Positions 1 through 5,850 of a DNA stretch of 7,732 nucleotides are shown in pieces. The notes below the pieces were generated by a model. The model was given only the letters and a program-made list of their open reading frames with translations. It searched no databases and was not told the DNA's origin. The translations under genes were made by a program, and so were the position numbers. This stretch comes from Pseudomonadota bacterium (GTDB lineage: Bacteria > Pseudomonadota > Alphaproteobacteria > Rhizobiales > Rhizobiaceae): contig JAEXMK010000096.1 of the NCBI GenBank assembly GCA_023444445.1, forward strand, positions 1 to 7,732. The letters are read 5' to 3'. Within the stretch, counting starts at the first letter, position 1. Each line of letters starts with the position of its first letter.

Positions 1-57
1 CGTATAGACACCAAGGCCGGCGATGCTTGCGGCGATCAGCTTGAAAGACGGGCGCAT
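1..57 (-). CDS. N-terminus of small exported protein (partial), possibly CsgF-like
   Basis: Only the first 19 codons are in the window and the gene runs off the left edge. The visible residues are MRPSFKLIAASIAGLGVYT: a basic start followed by a hydrophobic, small-residue stretch, which is a typical Sec signal peptide beginning. The ATG (57-55) shares one base with the TGA of the CsgG-like gene (59-57), so the two are almost certainly co-transcribed and translationally coupled. In curli systems the pore lipoprotein CsgG works with the exported accessory protein CsgF, and a CsgF-type partner would fit this position. That identity is inferred from context only; nothing visible in 19 residues proves it. 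The existence of the coding start is better supported than its function. Confidence 0.55.
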   Translation of the reverse strand, partial: MRPSFKLIAASIAGLGVYT

Positions 58-1238
58 CACCAGATTCCTTTCGCAGTTGCATCTTCGATAATATTGGCCA
101 GCGCCAGATTGATTGCCATGTTGAGCGCAAAGACGCCAGGTGCGTTGACGGCCACGCCGGCCTCGCCTTCCAGAACCGCATGCAGCGTCACATAGCCCGC
201 GCCGCCGATCTGCGAGCGTTTCGAGAAGATGGACTTGCTGACCGTCGAGGTCGAGAGAATGCGGCTGGTGCGCGTATCGACCAGCCGCAGGCTGATGGTC
301 ACCATGTCGCGCCGCACCTCGTCCTGGGCGCGCACGTTCAGAAGCCCGATTCCCGCGCCGCCTGTCTCGACATTTGAGGTGTAGTCGACGATGCTGCCGG
401 TAATGATATAGTTGGCGGTGTTGACATAGGGCAGCGCCGCCGGCGTGGAGGCCGCCGTGAACGCTTCCTCGCGGGGCGCCTGCTCCTTCAGCCGTGCCAA
501 ATCCCGCTGGGCGGCTTCGAAGCGATCCTTGGCCTTGGAAAGGGCCGTATCGTATTTTGCGATCGAGGCATCGGCCTCGGAGCCGAACAGGCGCTGTTCG
601 GCGGTGATCTGCTGCAGGCGGGCATTGTCACCCTTCTGCTGCGCTTCCTCTATCGCGCGGTTGAGGGTCGCCATCTTGCCCTTGGCGGCAGAGACCGCCG
701 TCGTGCGCGCCATGTCGTTGCGGCGATAATCGTCCTCCAGAAGATCGACCTCGCGCTGCTTGGCCCGCAGCGCCTGCTCGAACCTGTCCTGCTGGGCATC
801 CTGACGGGCGGTGAAGCGGCGCTGCTGCGCATCGAGGTAGGAGCGCTCCACCAATGTCCGCTCGTTGAGGACGCGCTCGACGAAGCGCCGCTCGACGACA
901 TCGAACCAATGCCCCTTGCCGGCATCGGTCAAGGCCTGGATGACCAGGGCTTCCGCCCCTTGCGTCACGGCGCGGGAGTAATCGGCATAATTCTCGTTCG
1001 GCCGGTTCTTCCCTGTCTGGTCCGGTATCTCGTAAACCGCGACGCGAATGGGCTTCTTGCGCGCCGGCAGGCCTTCCAGATATTTCAGGCGATCGGCATC
1101 GCGCGTTCCTGCCGTCAGCGTCTCGGCATAATATTTCTTGGCAGCCGTGGATGTTTCCGCGGTCATGTCTTTGTTCTGTGTCGCGCAACTTGCCAGTAAT
1201 AAAGCCGATAGCGCGAATAAAACCGGTTTTTCAAGCAT
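57..1238 (-). CDS. csgG: CsgG/HfaB-family outer-membrane lipoprotein with long coiled-coil insertion
   Basis: This is a 393-residue predicted lipoprotein of the curli-secretion pore family. Residues 1-18 form a lipoprotein signal with lipobox LASC (Cys18); Ala at +2 favours the outer membrane. Residues 64-130 match the CsgG core as I recall it: RVAVYEIPDQTG, then SRAVTQGAEALVIQAL, then WFDVVERRFVERVLNERTL (E. coli has WFIPLERQGLQNLLNERK). The core resumes at about 270-393 with YIITGSIVDYTSNVETGG, the strand-forming RDMVTISLRLVDTRTSRILST, and VLEGEAGVA near the end. E. coli CsgG is about 277 residues. The extra length is a Gln/Ala/Arg/Glu-rich, cysteine-free segment at about 132-256 with heptad-like spacing, probably a coiled coil. 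Known family role: an oligomeric outer-membrane channel exporting amyloid subunits or holdfast-anchor proteins. A GAGGAA ribosome binding site lies at 1249-1244. The stop overlaps the next gene. Confidence 0.85.
   Translation of the reverse strand: MLEKPVLFALSALLLASCATQNKDMTAETSTAAKKYYAETLTAGTRDADRLKYLEGLPARKKPIRVAVYEIPDQTGKNRPNENYADYSRAVTQGAEALVIQALTDAGKGHWFDVVERRFVERVLNERTLVERSYLDAQQRRFTARQDAQQDRFEQALRAKQREVDLLEDDYRRNDMARTTAVSAAKGKMATLNRAIEEAQQKGDNARLQQITAEQRLFGSEADASIAKYDTALSKAKDRFEAAQRDLARLKEQAPREEAFTAASTPAALPYVNTANYIITGSIVDYTSNVETGGAGIGLLNVRAQDEVRRDMVTISLRLVDTRTSRILSTSTVSKSIFSKRSQIGGAGYVTLHAVLEGEAGVAVNAPGVFALNMAINLALANIIEDATAKGIW
471..845 (-). other. Coiled-coil insertion within the CsgG-like protein
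   Basis: Residues about 132-256 are dominated by Gln, Arg, Ala, Glu, Asp and Leu with regularly spaced hydrophobics (for example FEQALRAKQREVDLLEDDY and YDTALSKAKDRFEAAQRDL) and no proline until the end. The segment interrupts the CsgG core between the NERTLVER helix and the YIITGSI strand, where E. coli CsgG has only a short connector. The coiled-coil assignment is by eye. Confidence 0.65.
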
Positions 1239-1260
1239 GGCTTCCTCGGAAATTCTTTAG

Positions 1261-1288
1261 TTAACCCTTGGTAGCCAAACATGGTTAA
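1261..1288 (-). promoter_or_regulatory. TTAACC/GGTTAA dyad in the leader of the CsgG-like gene
   Basis: TTAACC at 1261-1266 is mirrored by GGTTAA at 1283-1288. Between them TTGG (1268-1271) and CCAA (1275-1278) form a second inverted repeat around TAG. As RNA this folds into a 6-bp plus 4-bp stem with a small internal loop, ending 22 bases before the ATG. It could equally be a protein-binding dyad, because TTAACC is also a CtrA-like half site. Confidence 0.4.
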
Positions 1289-1405
1289 TAAATCCTTTTT
1301 GGTTGCTCTCGCGTAAACTATTAACAGCGCATGGAAATGCCGGAAGCCGGACCAGAAATGCATTGAAAATTCTCAATGATTTCAATGGTACAGCCCTCGA
1401 GATGC

Positions 1406-1430
1406 GCCCGAATTTCACCCATTTGGGGGA
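1406..1430 (-). promoter_or_regulatory. CCCCCAAATGGGT element, copy 1 (upstream of the CsgG-like gene)
   Basis: Read on the minus strand, in the direction of the CsgG-like gene, the sequence is TCCCCCAAATGGGTGAAATT. The arms CCCA and TGGG flank a 2-bp centre. A very similar string, TCCCCCATTTGGGTCAGATT, lies upstream of the DUF4214 gene at 5812-5831, also in the sense direction of its gene. The first base is about 190 bp before the CsgG-like start. The factor that binds it is unknown to me. Confidence 0.45.
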
Positions 1431-1538
1431 GACGAAAAGGTTAATTTCGCCACCTGCAGGGCCGGCGCCGCCGCAGGAAAAATTATCACGGTCGCACCAT
1501 TTTTTGATTTCCCATCGATGCTGCGCCGCCTCCAGGCG

Positions 1539-1555
1539 ATCCCGTTTCGCGGGAT
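1539..1555. terminator. Hairpin after the LuxR-type gene stop, possible weak terminator
   Basis: ATCCCG (1539-1544) and CGGGAT (1550-1555) form a perfect 6-bp stem with a 5-base loop, beginning 12 bases beyond the TAA of the regulator at 1567. No U-run follows on the minus strand, so it is not a canonical intrinsic terminator. It may instead stabilise the 3' end or attenuate readthrough toward the CsgG-like gene. Confidence 0.3.
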
Positions 1556-1566
1556 GTGCTTCGGCT

Positions 1567-2646
1567 TTACTCCTGCGCGGTCGCGTTGAAAGGAGAGAAC
1601 TTGAGAATAAGATCGGCTTGCCGAGTGACCCCTGTCTTTGCGAACACGCTTTTCAGGTGGGTGCGGATCGTTTGGGTGCTCACGCCTTGCCTTTCGGCGA
1701 TAGCCTGCACCGTCAAGCCTGACAGAAGCGCTTCGGTAACCCGCGCCTCGGCCTCCGTCACATCGTAGAGCTTGCGAACGATTGTCCTGAAGGGAAGGCC
1801 TGGAAAATTCAAAGGCACGATCGCTGCGATAGCGTCGGCCGCAGTGAAGATATCGCGTGCCTGGCGTTGAACAGGAATGATGTGAACCACAAACGGCGCG
1901 GCCTGGCCCAGAACCGGGATGGACCGCGGCGCGTGATCGAAATCCAATGTCGACAGGGCCTGCCGAAGGAGTATCCTGGCGCCGTCGTCCAGAATGTCGA
2001 GCCTGTCGAATGCTCCGATGGTGACCTTCGGTGTCACCGAGGTGAATCGGTCATTCACCAGCCTGACTTTTCCATGGCGGTCGATGGCCGCTGCGGCAAT
2101 GCTGAGCTGCTCGAAACTTGCGAGAACGCCTTTGATCCTCTCGATGCCGAACTGAGTTGCGAGCATGGCGGCGCGGGCCAGATGGGGACGCAATGCATTG
2201 AGGAAGCCGCGGACCTCTTCCGAGATGGGTCCCCTGTCGTAGAGTTGATCGATGGAAAAAACCGCAACGTCGTCATTGGCGCCGGTGACATGGGTCGCCG
2301 TGCTCCAGCCCAGACCACGCGGCCGTAGAAAGTCCGTATAAATGGGATGATTGGCAATCTCATCCTCGCTGCAGACATCATGATCCGTCACAAAACCGAT
2401 CGGCGCCATCGATATGACCCGGTGAGCACGGATGTTTTGCGCAGCCCATCCCTCTTCCATCATTACGTTCAGATGCTGTTCGCAGGTCTTCGACGCGATC
2501 ATCAAGGGGCCGTGTTCGCTCAGCGAGAAGAATGCGCCGCCATGACAGCCGGTGTGATTGGCTATTTCTTCGATGACCGCTGACCAAAGCTCCGGCAGAA
2601 CGGCAGCCTCATAAATCTGATCGATGATTGAGCGTTGATGAGGCAT
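1567..2646 (-). CDS. LuxR-type (GerE HTH) transcriptional regulator with PAS-like sensor region
   Basis: This 359-residue cytoplasmic transcription factor is recognised by its C-terminal LuxR/GerE helix-turn-helix at about 295-352. That region contains VTEAEARVTEALLSGLTVQ, then AIAERQGVSTQTIRTHLKS, then FAKTGVTRQADLI, matching the family pattern of an acidic first helix, an IA.....S..T(I/V)R.HL recognition helix and KTG...R.el. Residues 178-205 (AAAAIDRHGKVRLVNDRF) look like a PAS core, and residues 250-279 resemble the segment that often precedes the HTH in this group. The N-terminus (DQIYEAAVLPELWSAVIEEI) is shared with the neighbouring regulator. There is no receiver domain and no clear acyl-homoserine-lactone domain. 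The ribosome binding site is weak. Probable paralogue and possible operon partner of the gene 83 bp upstream; ligand and targets are unknown. Confidence 0.85.
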   Translation of the reverse strand: MPHQRSIIDQIYEAAVLPELWSAVIEEIANHTGCHGGAFFSLSEHGPLMIASKTCEQHLNVMMEEGWAAQNIRAHRVISMAPIGFVTDHDVCSEDEIANHPIYTDFLRPRGLGWSTATHVTGANDDVAVFSIDQLYDRGPISEEVRGFLNALRPHLARAAMLATQFGIERIKGVLASFEQLSIAAAAIDRHGKVRLVNDRFTSVTPKVTIGAFDRLDILDDGARILLRQALSTLDFDHAPRSIPVLGQAAPFVVHIIPVQRQARDIFTAADAIAAIVPLNFPGLPFRTIVRKLYDVTEAEARVTEALLSGLTVQAIAERQGVSTQTIRTHLKSVFAKTGVTRQADLILKFSPFNATAQE

Positions 2647-2729
2647 GATGGGTGTCCGCAGTTTTCATTGCCTCGCGTTGTTGCGACAGGTGGGATGCGG
2701 CGCCTTCGCCTTTTGAAGCGTTGATCGCA

Positions 2730-3914
2730 TCACTTGGCATTGCCTTGTGCTGGGAATGGTGCGGAGAGACCCAGCAGAAGTGCGATCAATTCACCCTGCC
2801 GCCTGGTGCCCGTCTTGAACATGACCCGTTTGAGATGGGATCTGACCGTTTCGACGGTGCATTTGTTCAATTCCGCCAACTGCTCTACCGATTTCCCGGA
2901 TGTTATGCCCCGTGCAATTCGGACCTCGGCGGGTGTCATGTCGAACAAGCCGGCGAGGACGCGCATGTCTGGTGGCCCGACTGTCCCCACTTCGGTGAAA
3001 ACGAGTATGGCGAGGCCACGCGCAAAGATGTCAAGCGCGGCCCGTCGCACGGGTAGCAGGTGCAGGATCAGTGGCGGTGCCGTGCCGTCTGAAACCATGG
3101 GAATCGACTGCACACTTCCTTCAGCGCCTTTCTGCATCCTCGCCAGCGCATCGCTTACCAAATCTCGGGATGCTTGATTGTCGAGATACAGGCGGTCCCG
3201 CGCGGTGGTTTGCACCCTTGGAGAGAGCCTCTGGAACTCCGGGTTGGCGGCGAGCACTTGCTGCGTGGCATCGATGGCAACGGCCGGAAGCCCGAGGAGG
3301 GAAAGAGTCGTTGTCGCGGTCTTGGCCTCGCTGAATGCAAGACGGGAGGCCAGATAGATCGAACGGGCCAGGTCGGGCTTGATCGCGTTGAGATGGGCAA
3401 GCTCGTCGTTCGAGTAGTGATCCATACCCTGGCGCCGGAGCAGATCGACCATGAAAATGTGGCCGGTCGGCTCCTGAAATACACATCCCGCCGACCAGTG
3501 CATGCCGATCGGCTTGATGAATTCGTTGAGGACCATGTCGGCCGCGAGTTCCTCCTCGGTCATGAAGTCGCGTTCCCGGGCGAAAGTGAATGGAAATTGC
3601 TCCAGGGCGCGGGCAGGGCGGATGTTTTCCAGGCGGCGCGGATCGGTCGAGAAGCGCTCGATATCGTCACGGACATTCGGCGTGCAGACGAAGCGATGCG
3701 TTCCGAGATGATCAATCGCAAAGATGGTGGCGGTTGCGGCGCCGACTTCAGAAGCGAATGCCTCACATGCCTTAGGCCAGAATTCCGGAATGATCGCCGC
3801 TTCATAGAAGAGATCGGCAACTGGCATGTCATTGCTGGAAATCCTCATGGCCCCTCTTGAGAACTCAATGAATATGGCGCGGCGCACTTCGGACGGTGCG
3901 TGCTCGTGCCGCAT
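2730..3914 (-). CDS. LuxR-type (GerE HTH) transcriptional regulator, paralogue of its neighbour
   Basis: This is 394 residues if started at 3914. The C-terminal GerE helix-turn-helix spans about 322-382 (DMTPAEVRIARGITSGKSVE, then CTVETVRSHLKRVMFKTGTR). A PAS-like segment lies at about 205-232 (LPAVAIDATQQVLAANPEF), followed by LILHLLPVRRAALDIFARG, which parallels FVVHIIPVQRQARDIFTAA in the downstream paralogue. Homology to that paralogue begins at residue 33 (DLFYEAAIIPEFW versus DQIYEAAVLPELW), so the true start may be Met23 (3848), preceded by AGAGGGG. However, the 3914 ATG has a perfect GGAGG three bases before it, and I keep it as the listed start. The gene sits between the M10 protease and the second regulator, all in one direction. 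Signal and targets are not visible. Confidence 0.83.
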   Translation of the reverse strand: MRHEHAPSEVRRAIFIEFSRGAMRISSNDMPVADLFYEAAIIPEFWPKACEAFASEVGAATATIFAIDHLGTHRFVCTPNVRDDIERFSTDPRRLENIRPARALEQFPFTFARERDFMTEEELAADMVLNEFIKPIGMHWSAGCVFQEPTGHIFMVDLLRRQGMDHYSNDELAHLNAIKPDLARSIYLASRLAFSEAKTATTTLSLLGLPAVAIDATQQVLAANPEFQRLSPRVQTTARDRLYLDNQASRDLVSDALARMQKGAEGSVQSIPMVSDGTAPPLILHLLPVRRAALDIFARGLAILVFTEVGTVGPPDMRVLAGLFDMTPAEVRIARGITSGKSVEQLAELNKCTVETVRSHLKRVMFKTGTRRQGELIALLLGLSAPFPAQGNAK

Positions 3915-3930
3915 AGTCCTCCAATGGACT
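3915..3930 (-). promoter_or_regulatory. Inverted repeat overlapping the ribosome binding site of the LuxR-type gene
   Basis: AGTCC (3915-3919) and GGACT (3926-3930) flank six bases. On the transcript the repeat ends directly at the ATG of 3914 and the GGAGG ribosome binding site falls in its loop and 3' arm. A 5-bp stem could partly mask initiation there. This matters for choosing between starts 3914 and 3848. Confidence 0.35.
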
Positions 3931-3997
3931 GCTCCGCTATGGGATTTCCTGGAAGATTTACATCCAGTGACCGATAATGCAACTCATCGGCTATCAC

Positions 3998-4022
3998 CAA
4001 ACTGGACCAGATGTGCAGTTTG
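3998..4022. promoter_or_regulatory. CAAACTG-N11-CAGTTTG dyad, candidate operator
   Basis: Perfect 7-bp arms (3998-4004 and 4016-4022) are spaced so that the half-site start points are 18 bp apart, close to two helical turns. The dyad lies in the 140-bp gap between the M10 protease stop and the first LuxR-type regulator, about 85 bp before the latter's upstream start. The geometry suits a dimeric regulator, perhaps autoregulation by a LuxR-type protein. A second short repeat CCGAT/ATCGG sits at 3971-3990. Confidence 0.4.
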
Positions 4023-4054
4023 ACGACGGTTTGATGGTGAAATCGCGCATGGGC

Positions 4055-5638
4055 TCATGCCGAAGCTTCATACCACTGCTGCTGCGAGACACCCACGAGG
4101 GTTGCGCCATGGATGGCGAAGATGCCGTCCTGGGTTGCGAGGTATTCGATGTTGGTCGCCGTCGTGGTGTTGCCGAGGTAGTTGAAGATCAGCTCCGCGC
4201 CGTTTGCCACGAACTGGATGGCCGAGAGAGCGCTGTCGATGATCAGCGTATCGATGCCGTTGCCGCCGTCGACGGTGTCGTGGCCCTTTCCGGCGATGAA
4301 GAGGTCGTTGCCATTGCCGCCGATGAGGATGTCGTTGCCGTCGGCGCCGTTGATCTGAGGGATGACCTTGATCAGGGCCGAACGGTCGATGCCGAGGAAG
4401 GAAAGCTCGTTGCCGATCGTTCCGCCGGCCAGGATGTCGTTGCCGTCGCCGCCTTCGATCCGGTCGTCGCCGGCGCCGCCGATCAGGAAATTGTCGCCGG
4501 CATTGCCCTTGATGAGATCGTTGCCGCTGCCGCCGACGGCATTTTCGATCAGCGAGCGGGTGTCGCCTTCGTAAAGCAGCGACATGGCGACATTGCCGGG
4601 AGCGGAATGGCCGGCGCCGAGATTGGCGAGCTGGCTGTTGCCGAAATCGATCCAGCCGCCGGGCGCGAGGTCGACCTTCAGGTTGCTGGTATAGGCGGAG
4701 AGGTCGATGGTGTCGCGGCCGCCGCCGTCCCAGATGGTTTCGAACACCTTGTTGCCGCCGGGCGCGCCCTGGCCGATGCCGTTGATGATCTTCTCGCCGG
4801 TCGTCGCGTTCCAGGAATAGACGGTGTCGTCGCCGCGCGTCGCATAATTGGCGCCGTAGAGGCTCTGGATCGCGGCGATGTCGCGCACCATCGGGCTCTG
4901 GGCATAGTCCCAGGTGCCGTTGGTGTAGCCTGTGTGGCCGTCGCCGGCATAGGAGGAATAGCTCATCACGGAATAGGCCATGGCGTCGACGGCGCTCGTG
5001 GAGACGTCGGCGCCGAAATAGGCCGGGTTTCCGGAGGCGAGTTCGGCGGCGCCGGCATGGACGGTGGCGGCCTGCGCGCCTTCATGAACCGGCGCGCCGT
5101 GTACGGTGCCGCCGCAGCAGGGGCAGAGCGCCTGGTCGGCGCCGCTGTCGGCGACGAAATTGCCGCCGCCGGCGCCGAAGACGCTTTGATGGGGGTGGCC
5201 GAGGCCGAGCGCATGGCCGAGCTCGTGAATGAAGGTCAGCTTGGCGTAATTGCCGTCGGTGGGATTGCTGTAATAGCCCTTGGCGGTGCCGAACCAGACG
5301 TCGCCGGCCTCGGCGCTGCTGCCGGGGGTATAGGCCCAGGCGGTCGTGGGGGCGGAGGAGGAGGCGATGCGCAGGTCGGCGTCGGCGCCGGTGGTTTCGA
5401 CGATCTTCAGATTGATGAGTTCGCCCCAGGAGGCCAGCGCGTCGCGCACGGCGGACATCTGGGGGGCGGAAAGCGGCTGGTAGCCCTTGGCCGCCTCGCC
5501 GATACCGTAAGCGGAGCCGTATTGCGTGCTGGAGGCGGTGAAACCGAAGGTGACGGCGCCGTCGCCCCAGCGCGCCGATGCCAGCAGGCTGTCGATGAGG
5601 GTCGATCCGGTCGCGCTGTTCGAAATGATGCTTGCCAT
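4055..5638 (-). CDS. Serralysin-type (peptidase M10) RTX metalloprotease, type I-secreted
   Basis: This 527-residue extracellular zinc endopeptidase has the metzincin motif HELGHALGLGH at residues 138-148 (His138, His142 and His148 bind zinc; Glu139 is catalytic) and a Met-turn SVMSY at 223-227 (Met225, with Tyr227 as the usual serralysin tyrosine). There is no Sec signal, as expected for type I secretion with a C-terminal signal. RTX calcium-binding nonapeptides occur as two clusters, about 369-406 (GGSGNDLIKGNAGDNFLIGG and following) and about 430-460 (GADGNDILIGGNGNDLF and following), within an M10 C-terminal domain starting near 260. Unusually, 87 residues separate His138 from Met225, against about 38 in serralysin as I recall it. 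The extra segment contains CPCC and several histidines. No inhibitor or transporter gene is adjacent. The ATG is preceded by a weak AGGCAGGGAC and a 9-bp hairpin. Confidence 0.92.
   Translation of the reverse strand: MASIISNSATGSTLIDSLLASARWGDGAVTFGFTASSTQYGSAYGIGEAAKGYQPLSAPQMSAVRDALASWGELINLKIVETTGADADLRIASSSAPTTAWAYTPGSSAEAGDVWFGTAKGYYSNPTDGNYAKLTFIHELGHALGLGHPHQSVFGAGGGNFVADSGADQALCPCCGGTVHGAPVHEGAQAATVHAGAAELASGNPAYFGADVSTSAVDAMAYSVMSYSSYAGDGHTGYTNGTWDYAQSPMVRDIAAIQSLYGANYATRGDDTVYSWNATTGEKIINGIGQGAPGGNKVFETIWDGGGRDTIDLSAYTSNLKVDLAPGGWIDFGNSQLANLGAGHSAPGNVAMSLLYEGDTRSLIENAVGGSGNDLIKGNAGDNFLIGGAGDDRIEGGDGNDILAGGTIGNELSFLGIDRSALIKVIPQINGADGNDILIGGNGNDLFIAGKGHDTVDGGNGIDTLIIDSALSAIQFVANGAELIFNYLGNTTTATNIEYLATQDGIFAIHGATLVGVSQQQWYEASA
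4259..4534 (-). repeat. RTX nonapeptide repeats (calcium beta-roll) of the protease
   Basis: Two clusters of GGxGxDxUx-type repeats occur in the protein. Residues 369-406 hold about four units and residues 430-460 hold about three. They are separated by roughly 24 residues (TIGNELSFLGIDRSALIKV and following) that do not fit the motif. In this family such repeats bind calcium after secretion and drive folding outside the cell. Confidence 0.85.
5057..5125 (-). other. Cys/His-rich insertion in the protease catalytic domain
   Basis: Residues 172-194 contain Cys172, Cys174, Cys175, His180, His185 and His194, with the core string LCPCCGGTVHGAPVHEG. They lie between the zinc motif and the Met-turn. 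The rest of the protein has no cysteine. The spacing would allow an extra metal site or a disulfide; neither is shown. Confidence 0.6.
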
Positions 5639-5648
5639 GTCCCTGCCT

Positions 5649-5674
5649 GTCCCTTTTTTGTTTGTAAAAGGGAC
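5649..5674 (-). promoter_or_regulatory. Perfect 9-bp inverted repeat in the protease leader
   Basis: GTCCCTTTT (5649-5657) and AAAAGGGAC (5666-5674) flank an 8-base spacer. On the minus-strand transcript the hairpin ends 10 bases before the protease ATG. The GGGAC of its arm is repeated directly before the start codon (minus strand 5643-5639), so alternative pairings with the ribosome binding region are possible. It could act as RNA or as an operator. Confidence 0.55.
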
Positions 5675-5811
5675 GGTACAGGATAAAATTTGATATATAT
5701 TTCAATGAATTAGCGCAATTTTACGGATTGCGGCAAAGCTTTGTTAACCGGCAGCCCAAGCCCGGCCGCCCGGGAAAAGATTGAACGTTTTCGCAAGGAA
5801 AACCGTGTCAA

Positions 5812-5831
5812 TCCCCCATTTGGGTCAGATT
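5812..5831 (+). promoter_or_regulatory. CCCCCATTTGGGT element, copy 2 (upstream of the DUF4214 gene)
   Basis: TCCCCCATTTGGGTCAGATT lies about 130 bp before the DUF4214 start. It matches the minus-strand string at 1411-1430 upstream of the CsgG-like gene at most positions, with CCCA/TGGG arms around a 2-bp centre in both. Both copies are in sense orientation to their gene, which supports a shared regulatory site. Confidence 0.45.
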
Positions 5832-5850
5832 TCGTATTAGGGGTTGTGCG

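Larger units (their letters stand above)
1239..1566. promoter_or_regulatory. Intergenic region upstream of the CsgG-like gene
   Basis: This is 328 bp without a convincing gene. It must hold the promoter of the CsgG-like gene, or a readthrough leader if that gene is co-transcribed with the regulator upstream. Seen in it: a hairpin-forming repeat just after the LuxR stop (1539-1555), a GC-rich inverted repeat CCTGC/GCAGG (1453-1477), the CCCCCAAATGGGT element (1417-1429, minus-strand reading), several TTAACC hexamers, and a dyad at 1261-1288 close to the start codon. I could not assign a convincing -35/-10 pair. Confidence 0.6.

Noticed and set aside
1453..1477. GC-rich inverted repeat CCTGC...GCAGG as an intrinsic terminator
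   Set aside because: For the minus-strand genes the T-rich stretch comes before the hairpin rather than after it. On the plus strand it is followed by A residues, and no plus-strand gene ends here.
1303..1722. Plus-strand open frame of 139 codons across the gap upstream of the CsgG-like gene
   Set aside because: It overlaps the helix-turn-helix of the LuxR-type gene on the other strand, shows no recognisable motif, and its start has no good ribosome binding site.
2699..2710. Small repeat GGCG-CCTT-CGCC between the two LuxR-type genes as a terminator
   Set aside because: A 4-bp stem without a U-run is too weak, and the 83-bp gap with same-direction genes fits read-through.
3174..3860. Plus-strand open frame of 228 codons opposite the upstream LuxR-type gene
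   Set aside because: It is a shadow of a well-supported regulator with no domain of its own.
3977..5686. Plus-strand open frame of 569 codons opposite the M10 protease
   Set aside because: Its product is a low-complexity Gly/Ala/Val/Asp-rich chain with no domain, it lacks a ribosome binding site, and the opposite strand encodes a protease with intact catalytic motifs. It is a GC-driven shadow.
5689..5728. Sigma-70 -35/-10 pair for the protease in the AT-rich block (TTGAAA then TATCCT on the minus strand)
   Set aside because: The spacing between the candidate boxes is about 14 bases, too short, and AT-rich sequence gives many chance matches. I report only that the region is promoter-like.
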